Shown: positions 1 through 7,640 of the stretch, one piece after another
How positions within the stretch are numbered: the first letter of the stretch is position 1
How the letters are laid out: each line of letters begins with the position of its first letter
Source of the DNA: Paenibacillus sp. Soil766
GTDB taxonomy: Bacteria > Bacillota > Bacilli > Paenibacillales > NBRC-103111
Assembly: GCF_001428105.1 (NCBI RefSeq)
Contig: NZ_LMSJ01000036.1
Coordinates: 1-33,323, forward strand
Direction of reading: 5' to 3'
DNA: 33,323 nt
Program-made: the position numbers and the translations under genes
Notes under the pieces: model-generated
What the model was told of the DNA's origin: nothing
Databases searched by the model: none
The model's input: the letters and a program-made list of their open reading frames with translations, nothing else

Positions 1-346
1 TTCACCGTGATCCGGCTCTGAAACTGTGTTCTCCTTTGTATGAGATGTATGGATTAGGTCCCTACATCTCTACACTGGAGATTTTTTTATGCATTGTCCA
101 TGAAAATATAAGATAAAATTACATAAATAGTAAATAATTGAAGTATTTTTTCGTGTTAGCTTTGATGCAACGCTAGTGTAGTTTCTCCATCTAATCTCGA
201 AAACAAGTCAGTTACGAGCAAATTAGCTGTACTTTTTCCATCTAAACACGAATCGGCAGTGGGACAGCCACTTTGTCAGGTCTTATCGTGAGATACGACC
301 ACCGCAGGTGCTTATCAGTTGCAATAAGACCAATATTGCCCCGCTC
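1..346. other. Gene-free left edge
   Basis: I see no convincing gene here. The sequence is AT-rich up to about 250. TTAGCTGTACTTTTT at 223-237 is an exact reverse complement of 2953-2967, so the stretch carries a member of the short dispersed repeat family found in other gaps of this window. No clear hairpin with a T-run follows the IclR gene, which ends at 347, so its transcript end is not defined. Confidence 0.5.
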
Positions 347-1090
347 TTAGCTCAGCATGGTGCCCATCCGCCGCGCCGCCTCCATAATCGTCGGCGCCTG
401 CTCTTGCATCAGCTCCAGCGTGAGCCTGTTCGCTGGACCCGAAACCGCGAGGGCGGCTACTAGCCGGCCACCGCGGTCGAGAATCGGCGCGGACACAGCC
501 GCCGCGCCGGGCTCGCGCTCTTCGACGCTCGTGGCGAAGCCCGCGCGTCTTGTGTCGCTGAGCTGCTGCAGGTACGCGTGCGTGTCTAACCCAGTCGGCC
601 AATCGGCCGAGGTTAGCAGCTGCTCCAGCAGCCCTGGCTCAGCGAAGGCGACGAGCACCTTGCTCGAGGCGCCGACGTAAAGCGGCATTCGCGCCCCCAC
701 AGGGGCAACTCGGCGAATGGCATGGTTGCTCTGGACGGCTTGGATGCGCACGCGCACTAGGCCGTCCTGTACGTACAGCGAGATCGTTTCGCCGAGTTGA
801 TCGCGCAGCCGTTCCATTTCCGGCAGCAGAATGATGCCGGGGTCTCCCTCTTTGGACAGGTTAGCCGAAAGCTCCCAGAGCCGGTAACCCAGTCTGTACT
901 TATCCGTCGCTTCATCACGCATGATGAAGCCCTTGCCTTCTAGGGATGCTAGAAGGCGATGGACTGTACTTTTATGAAGCTGCACACGTGTAGCAATTTC
1001 AGTTAACGTCAATTCGGACGCTCCCGTGAAACAAAGCATAATATCTAAAGCGCGCTCAACAGCACGCACGGTCAGCTTGCCATCTTCCAT
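347..1090 (-). CDS. IclR family transcriptional regulator
   Basis: This is a one-component DNA-binding regulator of about 247 residues, the usual IclR length. An N-terminal winged helix-turn-helix (about residues 27-50, with LTLTEIATRVQLHKSTVHRL) is followed by the C-terminal effector-binding domain (about 80-245). The ATG at 1090 is preferred over the TTG at 1117 because AAGGTGGTGA sits just upstream of the ATG. It is divergent from the hydrolase gene at 1387, which is a plausible target. A 17-bp palindrome lies 31 bp upstream of the start and overlaps a TATAGT that could be its own -10, which suggests autoregulation. The C-terminal half is markedly more GC-rich than the N-terminal half. The effector is unknown. 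Confidence 0.9.
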   Translation of the reverse strand: MEDGKLTVRAVERALDIMLCFTGASELTLTEIATRVQLHKSTVHRLLASLEGKGFIMRDEATDKYRLGYRLWELSANLSKEGDPGIILLPEMERLRDQLGETISLYVQDGLVRVRIQAVQSNHAIRRVAPVGARMPLYVGASSKVLVAFAEPGLLEQLLTSADWPTGLDTHAYLQQLSDTRRAGFATSVEEREPGAAAVSAPILDRGGRLVAALAVSGPANRLTLELMQEQAPTIMEAARRMGTMLS

Positions 1091-1120
1091 AGAAGAGTCA
1101 CCACCTTCATAAGCCAAACT

Positions 1121-1137
1121 GTTTCACTATATGAAAC
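1121..1137. promoter_or_regulatory. Candidate IclR operator palindrome
   Basis: GTTTCACTATATGAAAC has two 6-bp arms (GTTTCA and TGAAAC) separated by 5 bp. Arms of this kind are typical of IclR/KdgR-family operators. It lies between the IclR start codon and the divergent hydrolase and covers a minus-strand TATAGT that could be a -10 element. Binding is inferred, not shown. Confidence 0.5.
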
Positions 1138-1245
1138 CTTGTTATGTCCAGTATAACGAAACTACATCGAACCGTAAAGGTCAAACACCTCTTTTTCCCA
1201 TTATTACAGAACCGTTACAAAAGGCTTACAAATGTCGCATCTACA

Positions 1246-1274
1246 TTGACTTGAAAGCGCATTCAGAATACTAT
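1246..1274 (+). promoter_or_regulatory. Sigma-A promoter with cre site in its spacer
   Basis: TTGACT (1246-1251) and TACTAT (1269-1274) are separated by exactly 17 bp, and match the -35 and -10 consensus at 5/6 and 4/6 positions. The spacer carries TTGAAAGCGCATTCAG (1251-1266), which fits the CcpA cre consensus WTGNAANCGNWNNCAW at all but the last base. The expected effect is repression of the hydrolase gene while a preferred sugar is present. The leader to the ATG would be about 105 nt. Confidence 0.55.
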
Positions 1275-1386
1275 TAAAGTACAGTATCACTTATCAGAAT
1301 ATTTAAACAATTAACTCTCCTTCCCATGTAATACCTCTACCTAGCGGCTTTTCACATACACATCTTCACGGAGGGAGGCTTCAAGC

Positions 1387-2415
1387 ATGTCTACAACCAC
1401 TCTAAATCCCGTAACTGGTTCGCTTCAACCGACAATCGACCAAGTCATTACGCAACCTTTTTTACGTAGGAAAAAGCTTATCATCACGACTCTTTTAGCC
1501 TTATTAATTGTATGCACTTCCATCCTTCTCATCTTCCACGCTTACATTGCTTGGACCTTAGCTAGACCGCATATTGAACCTCTACATTCGAATCCGATGA
1601 AGGCAGTTCGACTTCCTTATGCGAACGTTACCTTCCCGAGTCACAACGGTAATTCCACTTTAGACGGTTGGTTCGTCCCAGCTACCGGCTCGAGTAAAAC
1701 TGTCATTTTCTCACATGGCTATGGTGGTAATCGTGAAGAAGAATGGGTTCCTTTGTATACGTTAGCCCGCGAGCTTCATAAAAAACAGTATAACGTTCTC
1801 ATGTTTGACTATGGCTATGTGAATCCCACTAGTAGTCGCCTCATGACCGGCGGTGTTCAGGAATCCCAAGAGCTGCTTGGGGCCATTGATTACATCAAAC
1901 AGTCCACTGGCGGTTCGATCTTTATTTGGGGCTTTTCCATGGGGGCAGGTACTGCCTTACAGACTGCTCTACAGCAAAACGGGGATATTTCAGGGATGAT
2001 TCTGGACAGTACATTTCTACTGAACTCGGACACCCTTTATCAAAATATGAATCAGATCGTACGCCTGCCTAAATACCCTTCTCTGCCACTTGTTCGTTTG
2101 TTTTTCCCATTGCTTAATGGCGTAAGCTTGCATGACGTACCCTTCACTAAAGTGACCACAACGTCATATGAGATGCCGATCTTCATGATTCATGGCACAA
2201 ATGACAACAAAGCTCCTCATGTTTTAGTGGAAGCTATGTTCAAGCAGCAACATAACACCGCCTCTAAGCTATGGATTCTCCCTAACGCACAGCATGAACT
2301 CCTGTATCGAGCTGAGCCCAAAACGTATGTGAGCCGCACGATGGACTTTCTAGGCAGCATTGAACCACCGGCCACATCCGAGCATGTTAACGCTGGTATT
2401 CCCTCCTCCCTATAA
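1387..2415 (+). CDS. Membrane-anchored alpha/beta hydrolase
   Basis: This is a 342-residue serine hydrolase. After a short charged N-terminus there is one membrane segment at about residues 30-56, so the catalytic domain is probably outside the membrane. The catalytic triad is readable: Ser184 in the nucleophile elbow GFSMGAG, Asp273 in HGTNDNKAP and His303 in NAQHE. The oxyanion-region motif is SHGYGGN at about 109-115. It resembles the YqkD-like branch of bacterial alpha/beta hydrolases, but the substrate cannot be read from the sequence. GGAGGGAGG precedes the ATG. The promoter carries a cre-like site, and a terminator follows directly after the stop codon, so it looks monocistronic. Confidence 0.85.
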   Translation: MSTTTLNPVTGSLQPTIDQVITQPFLRRKKLIITTLLALLIVCTSILLIFHAYIAWTLARPHIEPLHSNPMKAVRLPYANVTFPSHNGNSTLDGWFVPATGSSKTVIFSHGYGGNREEEWVPLYTLARELHKKQYNVLMFDYGYVNPTSSRLMTGGVQESQELLGAIDYIKQSTGGSIFIWGFSMGAGTALQTALQQNGDISGMILDSTFLLNSDTLYQNMNQIVRLPKYPSLPLVRLFFPLLNGVSLHDVPFTKVTTTSYEMPIFMIHGTNDNKAPHVLVEAMFKQQHNTASKLWILPNAQHELLYRAEPKTYVSRTMDFLGSIEPPATSEHVNAGIPSSL

Positions 2416-2416
2416 A

Positions 2417-2447
2417 ATCGACCTCTGATGAGGTCGGTATTTTTTTG
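2417..2447 (+). terminator. Rho-independent terminator after the hydrolase
   Basis: CGACCTC (2419-2425), a TGAT loop and GAGGTCG (2430-2436) form a perfect 7-bp stem followed closely by a run of seven T. It begins 4 bp after the hydrolase stop codon. Confidence 0.85.
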
Positions 2448-2650
2448 CCGTTTACTAGTCTTGCATCCTATTCGAAACCTAAACGAAAAAGAGGCAAGCA
2501 GCGCTGGTTGCTTTGAGGCTAGTTGGAGTTACTCATCCGACAAGTGTTGTTGGAGTCTAGTTAGAGTTAATTGAATGACGGCTACTTTGAAGTAATGGTA
2601 TGTGCTAAGTGTTACGTGGCCTCTGTTGAATGCTAGTTTATGCACGGTGA

Positions 2651-2694
2651 GGGTTGGGTTGGGTTGGGTTGGGTTGGGTTGGGTGATGGCTACT
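2651..2694 (+). repeat. (GGGTT)n pentanucleotide tract
   Basis: There are eight perfect GGGTT copies followed by GGGT. The plus strand has nine G-triplets separated by TT, which meets the usual rule for an intramolecular G-quadruplex (four or more G3 runs with short loops). Such tracts also tend to change length by replication slippage. Confidence 0.95.
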
Positions 2695-2894
2695 TTGAAG
2701 TGCTAGTTTGCGACGATTGAATGTTGGGTGCTGTCAGGGGCGGTTATTGGAGAAAGTAAGTTGAGTAGCTTAAATTTTTTCCGCAGTACTCGCAACTCCC
2801 AGCGCGCGGTACCTGACTGTGCTCTTGGGCATTAGCGCACCAATACAACTCGATTCAAGCCCCCACGTACGCCTGCCAGCCCGCTCCACGAACT

Positions 2895-3082
2895 TAACTG
2901 GAAAACATACAGCTAATTTCTGTCTATTTCATTGTTTTTTGAGTTTAACTGTAAAAAGTACAGCTAAATGTAGCGATTTTCGCCGATATCCCCAAAACTC
3001 GCTGATTTAACTACAGAAAATCCATCTATTCCTCTGAATTCTGAAAAACTAGCTAAATTAGATGTATAAAATCCATCTATTC
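2895..3082. repeat. Short dispersed intergenic repeats, copy set A
   Basis: The set includes TAACTGGAAAAC (2895-2906), AAAAAGTACAGCTAA (2953-2967), CAGAAAATCCATCTATT (3014-3030) and AAAATCCATCTATT (3068-3081). The first and third recur exactly at 20331-20342 and 20451-20467, and the second recurs inverted at 223-237. The elements come as head-to-tail and inverted pairs with an AGCT or ATCTA core, so the transcript could fold into small hairpins. No coding capacity is apparent. Confidence 0.75.
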
Positions 3083-3105
3083 GCGCGGGGGCGGCGGGGT
3101 GGATT

Positions 3106-3302
3106 GCGCGGGGGCGACGACGGCAAGCGTTGCCGCCACGATGGGCTGCCCGGCTCGGCGACGACAGCACGCATTGCCGCCACGATGGGCTGTACGGCTC
3201 GGCGACGGTACGCGTTGCCGCCACGATGGGCTGCCCCGCTCGACGACAGCCCGCGTTGCCGCCACGACGGCCAGGCGGCGACGGCACGCATTGCCGCCGC
3301 AT
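3106..3302. repeat. GC-rich minisatellite beside dgt
   Basis: About five tandem units share a core close to TTGCCGCCACGATGGGCTG. Unit starts lie at about 3127, 3171, 3212, 3253 and 3288, giving periods of 44, 41, 41 and 35 bp. Units differ by small substitutions and length changes, and the last is shortened. Several frames stay open on both strands because of the composition, but none shows a ribosome-binding site or a recognisable domain. The array sits 30 bp beyond the dgt stop codon. Confidence 0.85.
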
Positions 3303-3332
3303 CACGTCAGCCCTGGCTTACAGCAGGCCCAC

Positions 3333-4658
3333 TCAATCCATCTCGTAGATCGAGCCGGATTTGCTCGCGAACAGCTCCGCGTACACCTTCTCCGCATAGG
3401 CGTCGGTCATGCCCGAGATGTAGTCCGCGATGAAGCGCGGCCAGCTCCAATTGCTGTTGCTGCTGCGCCGCTCGTAGCTATCGATCCAGTCGGGCGGGAT
3501 GATCCACTGCCCTTTGTCCTTCTCGATGAAGCTGTCCCAGAGACGCTCGACGATGATCTCGCTGCGCTTCTGCAAGCGCAGGACCCGGAAGTCCTTGATC
3601 AGCGTGACCCACGCCAGCTTCTTGAGGATCTCCATCGTCCGCAGCAGGTCCATGTCCTCTGCGCCGTCTTTGACGAGAGCGACCTTCTTCCAACCGCGTT
3701 CTGTGTCGTCGATGATGTCGAGGCGGCTGGCGAATGAGCTGACCCAGCGCGCTTTCATCTCTCTGCGCGTCCGTGACTCCTCGCCGTTGCACTCGGCAAA
3801 AATAAGCTGCCATTGCTCCAAATAATCATGGAGAACCCGGCGCACCATCTGCTCAATATCAACCTGCTCCCAGCCGAATTTATGTTGGTTGGGATCGTTT
3901 AATATCTCCATCACGAGATGCCTGATCAACCGTTGATCCTCGAAGAAGGTGGCGTTCATTTGAATTTTGCCTGCGCGGATGCCATCTTCGATATCATGTG
4001 TGGAATAGGCAATATCATCGCATAAATCCATCAATTGCGCTTCCAGCGTGGAACAACCGGCAGGCATTTTCCAAATATCACGCAGCTCTTGAATGACTTC
4101 CCACTCTGCCCCGTATACACCCTTCAATCGCCCCTCTTCCTCGATCAAAAAAGGATACTTATTGATGCCGAGAAGCACAGCTGCCGTCAGATCCAAGCCG
4201 CTCTCGCTGCCCGCTCGTTTTTCCAAAAACATGAGAATCCGGAAATTTTGCGCATTGCCTTCATATTTCAAGCCGTGATCCCTCATCAGGATATGGTTGA
4301 GCACTTCTTCGCCCTTATGTCCAAAAGGCGGGTGACCGAAGTCATGCGCAATGGATGCACACTCGACCACGGTCGGATCGATGATCAGGCCTGGATGCTC
4401 TCTTTTGCTCAAAAAGGGATTCGTCCGCTCTAATCGCTTCGCCACTTCCCGCGCGATCTGTGCAACCTCCAAGGAATGTGTCAGACGCGTCCGATAGTAA
4501 TCGCCCGAGCCGGCTCCGAACACCTGAGATTTCCCTTGTAAACGACGAAAAGTCGGTGACTGAATCAACCTTGCATAATCCCGTTCAAATTCATCCCGTT
4601 CTTCACTCCATTTTGAGGAAGCTGCCTCACCAGGCCGATATTTCCGTATGTTGTTCAT
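3333..4658 (-). CDS. dgt: dGTP triphosphohydrolase (HD superfamily)
   Basis: This 441-residue protein belongs to the dGTPase family, which hydrolyses dGTP (or other dNTPs) to the deoxynucleoside and tripolyphosphate and so adjusts dNTP pools. The N-terminal signature FRRLQGKSQVF (about 38-48) and the metal-binding His/Asp set are present: RTRLTHSLEV (His61) and SIAHDFGHPPFGHKGE (HD at 105-106, GHPPFGH just after). Length is normal for the family. GAGGAGG lies 8 nt before the ATG. It is separated from folE upstream by a terminator and 262 bp, so it probably has its own promoter. Its 3' end borders the GC-rich minisatellite, and the last 400 bp of the gene are also GC-rich. Substrate preference is not predictable. 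Confidence 0.93.
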   Translation of the reverse strand: MNNIRKYRPGEAASSKWSEERDEFERDYARLIQSPTFRRLQGKSQVFGAGSGDYYRTRLTHSLEVAQIAREVAKRLERTNPFLSKREHPGLIIDPTVVECASIAHDFGHPPFGHKGEEVLNHILMRDHGLKYEGNAQNFRILMFLEKRAGSESGLDLTAAVLLGINKYPFLIEEEGRLKGVYGAEWEVIQELRDIWKMPAGCSTLEAQLMDLCDDIAYSTHDIEDGIRAGKIQMNATFFEDQRLIRHLVMEILNDPNQHKFGWEQVDIEQMVRRVLHDYLEQWQLIFAECNGEESRTRREMKARWVSSFASRLDIIDDTERGWKKVALVKDGAEDMDLLRTMEILKKLAWVTLIKDFRVLRLQKRSEIIVERLWDSFIEKDKGQWIIPPDWIDSYERRSSNSNWSWPRFIADYISGMTDAYAEKVYAELFASKSGSIYEMD

Positions 4659-4862
4659 ATGCTTGCCTCCTCTTGCCCTCTAGCGCTTGTAGGGCGCCGT
4701 TCTCACCTGTGTCCTGCCCCTAAAGCCGTTCCTCACACTATTATCAGTTTATGCGAGAGCATGTACGATAGTAACCATTCGACCTCACGATGCAGAAGGA
4801 TTATATTTTTAAAAGAATACTATATTCTCCGTGCCCCAACAAGCCTAATATGGCGCACAATT

Positions 4863-4910
4863 GAAAAAAGGGAATGATGCACAAGACCATTGTCTCCATG
4901 CACATTCCCC
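4863..4910 (-). terminator. Likely terminator after folE
   Basis: Read on the minus strand, GGGAATGTGCA pairs imperfectly with TGCATCATTCCC (one bulge, loop of about 20 nt) and is followed by TTTTTTC. It begins about 10 bp beyond the folE stop codon and would end the minus-strand transcript before dgt. Confidence 0.6.
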
Positions 4911-4920
4911 GGTGCTCTTA

Positions 4921-5508
4921 TTATTTTAATAAGGAAAGAAATTCCGAACGCAGTGTTGCATCCTTACGGAAGGAACCGCGTACAGCGGACGTTACCGTCT
5001 GACTGCCGTACTTCTTCACGCCTCTGGCACACATACACATATGTTCGCCTTCAACGACAACCATGACGCCATGCGGCTTAAGCACATCGAATAGGATGTC
5101 AGCAATTTCAGAGGTAATTCGTTCTTGTACCTGCAGCTTGCGTGTAACAACATCAACCAAACGTGCAAATTTGCTCAGACCAGCCACTTTGCCGCTCGGC
5201 AAGTAACCAACATGGACTTTTCCGAAGAAAGGCGCCATATGGTGCTCGCACTGGCTGTAGTAAACGATATCTTTGATAATAACCAGCTCTTCATGCTGTT
5301 CATCAAAAGTTACACCAAGTACTTCGCGAGGATCCGCAGCATACCCTGCAAAAATTTCTTCATACATACGCGTTACACGAGCTGGCGTATCCAACAGACC
5401 TTCCCGATCTACATCTTCACCAATCAGTCGCAAAATTTCACGGACATGACTTTCAATCTGCTCACGATTCTCCGCGACTAATGCATTTTTATAATCGATG
5501 GATGCCAT
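4921..5508 (-). CDS. folE: GTP cyclohydrolase I, type FolE1
   Basis: This enzyme converts GTP to 7,8-dihydroneopterin triphosphate, the first step of folate synthesis. The zinc-dependent FolE1 signatures are clear: YYSQCEHHMAPFFGKVHVGY (zinc Cys and His in CEHH, near residue 90) and GEHMCMCARGVKKYGSQTVTS (third zinc Cys in HMCM, near 160). GLLDTPARVTRMYEE near residue 40 is also typical. The start is uncertain. The ATG at 5508 gives 195 residues; an in-frame GTG at 5520 would add four, but GGGTGGA touches that GTG and leaves no spacing. It follows yneF at about 45 bp and is probably the last gene of the ogt, HD-GYP, yneF, folE run. Confidence 0.96.
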   Translation of the reverse strand: MASIDYKNALVAENREQIESHVREILRLIGEDVDREGLLDTPARVTRMYEEIFAGYAADPREVLGVTFDEQHEELVIIKDIVYYSQCEHHMAPFFGKVHVGYLPSGKVAGLSKFARLVDVVTRKLQVQERITSEIADILFDVLKPHGVMVVVEGEHMCMCARGVKKYGSQTVTSAVRGSFRKDATLRSEFLSLLK

Positions 5509-5552
5509 CTTCTCTACCACTCCACCCTGTTTCTTAAAATTAAGAATGTATT

Positions 5553-5774
5553 TTATTTCCGCTTTTGGTTAAAATTTTGGTTCTTCATCATTTGCTGTGC
5601 TTTATTCAATTGTTGCTTATTCATGTTGTAGCCCATTTGCTTCGCCATTTTGGCAAGCATTTCAGGATTGTTCTGCATGGATTCCAGCTGTCTCTTCAAA
5701 TAGAATACACCAATAAAGAAACCGCCAACCAAACCAACAATCAACGTGAGAATGGGAATTAAATAACTCCACAT
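5553..5774 (-). CDS. yneF: YneF family (UPF0154) small membrane protein
   Basis: This 73-residue protein has one N-terminal membrane helix (about residues 4-26, ending GGFFIGVFYLKRQLE) and a basic, Asn/Gln-rich tail with the family hallmark NPEMLAKMAKQMGYNMNKQQ. Family members are widespread in Bacillota, and no biochemical role is established that I can state. AGGGGG lies about 9 nt before the ATG. It sits between the HD-GYP gene and folE on the same strand, so cotranscription is likely. Confidence 0.9.
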   Translation of the reverse strand: MWSYLIPILTLIVGLVGGFFIGVFYLKRQLESMQNNPEMLAKMAKQMGYNMNKQQLNKAQQMMKNQNFNQKRK

Positions 5775-5852
5775 AACCTATGCCCCCTGCTTGTACAAAT
5801 TTAGAATAGAATGCTTGTTCTATCATATCATTACTGTTCCACGGTTTACAAA

Positions 5853-6884
5853 TTAAAGAACTTGCTCAATGAATAACGTCGTTTCTTTGGCCAGGTCGAT
5901 CTCTTTGATCTCCAGCACTTTATCTGTGGCATCTTGCTTCACAATCCGAATAATCGGGCGCGTTGGAAGCCCCCTGTGTTGACCCACGACAACGCCGGTC
6001 TCCCGATTCGTCAACCGAACGGAAGTTCCTGTCGGATAGATCGAAACTATTTTCAGAAATTGAATCAACACATCGCGATCCAGCTTCGTCTCCGCCAATG
6101 CCAGCATATATTCACAGGCTTCATGCGGCAGCTTGCGGCGTCCTGCAGACATATCAAAGAGCAAATTATCGTACATATTGGCGACGGCTGTTATTTTGCC
6201 ATAGAGATGAATCTCTTCACTCAAGATCCCTCTCGGAACGCCTTCTCCATTCAGGGCCTCATGATGCTGAAAGGCAACATGTGCAATAAGCAGATTGAAC
6301 TCGCGCTTATTCTTCAAAAGCTCAAACCCGCGCCACGTATGATGTCTTCGCGGATCCTCCGATTCATCGTCTGTGAGGAGCTCCACTTTGCCTATATCAT
6401 GCAGAAGCGCCCCCATGGCGAGATCCTTCAATTGGGTTGCATTCATTCCCATATTCATCCCGATGAGCACCGACATCATACAGACGTTCATGGCATGGAT
6501 GTACATTTGGTTGTCCTGCGTTCGAATATCATTCAGCTGTACGAGGACATCCCGATTTTTCATAATCTCATCTAACAATGTATTGATCGACATGCTGACG
6601 TTACGCGAGTTGAACTCTTTACCCGACTGAATTGATGCGAACGTCTGCCCCATCTGTGTCATGACAAGCCGCTTCGTTTCATCCGACAGGATTTCTGGGA
6701 TCTCCACATCTTCTAAGTTCGGGTCTTTGATATATATCATCGTGACACCAATGCGATTCAGTGTATTAATCATAAATACGGTTAGCTGCACATTCTCCGA
6801 AAGCAAAATAGCCCCATTGCTGGCGTATATCGTGCGTCCCAGGTATTGGCCAGCCTCCACCGAATCCAAATGCACATATTTCAT
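5853..6884 (-). CDS. HD-GYP-like domain protein with altered GYP motif
   Basis: This protein has 343 residues when started at the ATG at 6884, which has GGAG 8 nt upstream; an in-frame GTG at 6893 lacks good spacing. The N-terminal part (about 1-110) matches no domain I can name. An HD-GYP-type phosphohydrolase core follows, with LLHDIGK (HD at 162-163), His182, His202 and HHEALNGEGVP (207-217). Canonical HD-GYP proteins hydrolyse cyclic di-GMP and read HHE..DG.GYP. Here the tyrosine is Val216, so the c-di-GMP contact may be changed, while the metal ligands are kept. The protein may be a c-di-GMP phosphodiesterase, a binding protein or a general HD hydrolase. The ogt gene is 34 bp upstream on the same strand. 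Confidence 0.85.
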   Translation of the reverse strand: MKYVHLDSVEAGQYLGRTIYASNGAILLSENVQLTVFMINTLNRIGVTMIYIKDPNLEDVEIPEILSDETKRLVMTQMGQTFASIQSGKEFNSRNVSMSINTLLDEIMKNRDVLVQLNDIRTQDNQMYIHAMNVCMMSVLIGMNMGMNATQLKDLAMGALLHDIGKVELLTDDESEDPRRHHTWRGFELLKNKREFNLLIAHVAFQHHEALNGEGVPRGILSEEIHLYGKITAVANMYDNLLFDMSAGRRKLPHEACEYMLALAETKLDRDVLIQFLKIVSIYPTGTSVRLTNRETGVVVGQHRGLPTRPIIRIVKQDATDKVLEIKEIDLAKETTLFIEQVL

Positions 6885-6918
6885 AGGATTCACTCCACAT
6901 GTTGTAATTGTTGAACTT

Positions 6919-7458
6919 CTAGGAGAACAGTGTTCGTTGTTCCAAATCTAATAAGTGCACTTTGGTCGGAAGGCCCCCGCCATAACCCACAAGATCCCCG
7001 CTAGCTCCAATAATCCGATGACAAGGAATGATAACAGGAATGGGATTCTGATTGTTCGCTCCCCCTACGGCTCTAACCGCTTTAGGCGAGCCAATCACTT
7101 CCGCTATATGTTTATAGGAAGCTGTCTCCCCATAAGGGATCGTCTGCAAAGCCAGCCACACACGCTTTTGGAAATCCGTCCCTTGTAGATCCATATCCCC
7201 TTCAAAGCTCTCTCGTTCCCTCTGAAAATACTGCGTTAACTGCTCAGCTACGGGCGCTAGCTGCTCTGCATTTTCGCTCAGCTCAAACGCCCCATACCAA
7301 CGACCTGCCCATTGTTCACGTTGTTCTCGATTCTTCTCATAGGTACCGAACTCGACTTTGCAGAGTCCTTGTGGGGATGCCACAAGCACGAGGGGACCGA
7401 TAGGCGAGTCGATCTCGGTATAGGTGAGCAAGACTGTTTCTTGCGGCGGCTGTTTCAT
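6919..7458 (-). CDS. ogt: Methylated-DNA--protein-cysteine methyltransferase
   Basis: This suicide DNA-repair protein of 179 residues transfers the alkyl group from O6-alkylguanine to its own cysteine. The acceptor motif IIPCHRIIG is intact (Cys146), preceded by the helix-turn-helix region PYGETASYKHIAEVIGSP and the arginine-finger region KAVRAVGGAN. An N-terminal RNase-H-like domain (about 10-90) is present. No Ada-type regulatory domain is fused, so this is the Ogt form. A weak AGCAGGA precedes the ATG. It is the first gene of a four-gene minus-strand run and lies about 100 bp beyond the predicted right end of the IS607-type element. Confidence 0.94.
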   Translation of the reverse strand: MKQPPQETVLLTYTEIDSPIGPLVLVASPQGLCKVEFGTYEKNREQREQWAGRWYGAFELSENAEQLAPVAEQLTQYFQRERESFEGDMDLQGTDFQKRVWLALQTIPYGETASYKHIAEVIGSPKAVRAVGGANNQNPIPVIIPCHRIIGASGDLVGYGGGLPTKVHLLDLEQRTLFS

Positions 7459-7555
7459 CTTAATCCTGCTACTTAAAATATGGACAAAATATCCATATCA
7501 AGAAAATTCCTTCTTCAATGTGCCTGTTCTCGATATAACTCATATCTACTAACAT

Positions 7556-7640
7556 TTGATATAGCACTCCAAAGGCTTAAATTCCCGACTAGCCATCGGT
7601 ACATACGTATAATAGCTTGATTATGCTACTTTATACGTTA
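7556..7640 (-). ncRNA. Predicted omega-RNA (TnpB guide RNA scaffold)
   Basis: TnpB nucleases use a guide RNA made from the 3' end of tnpB and the right end of the element. Directly beyond the tnpB stop, the minus strand reads CCGATGGCTAGTCGGG, a small hairpin, then AATTTAAGCCTTTGGAGTGC. This arrangement resembles the 3' ends of other Bacillota IS605/IS607 elements as I recall them. The right end is placed near ATATCAA (7556-7562), by analogy with ISDra2, whose scaffold ends in TCAA. The first 16-20 nt below 7556 would then be the guide. Boundaries are approximate and expression is not shown. Confidence 0.5.

Larger units (their letters stand above)
2448..3332. other. Repeat-rich gene-free region
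   Basis: No credible gene is present in about 880 bp. The segment holds degenerate direct repeats such as GGCTACTTTGAAGT (at about 2580 and 2688), a (GGGTT)n tract, a set of short dispersed repeats around 2890-3082, and a GC-rich minisatellite at 3106-3302. Open frames over the minisatellite are low-complexity by-products of the repeats. Base composition changes abruptly near 3085, from AT-rich to strongly GC-rich. Confidence 0.7.

Noticed and set aside
2964..3737. Several overlapping open frames on both strands over the GC-rich minisatellite and the dgt 3' end
   Set aside because: They arise from GC-rich tandem repeats with few stop codons, have no ribosome-binding sites and match no family; the part beyond 3333 is antisense to dgt.
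5934..6575. 213-residue plus-strand frame opposite the HD-GYP gene
   Set aside because: It is a shadow of the well-supported minus-strand gene, with no start signal and no recognisable motif.
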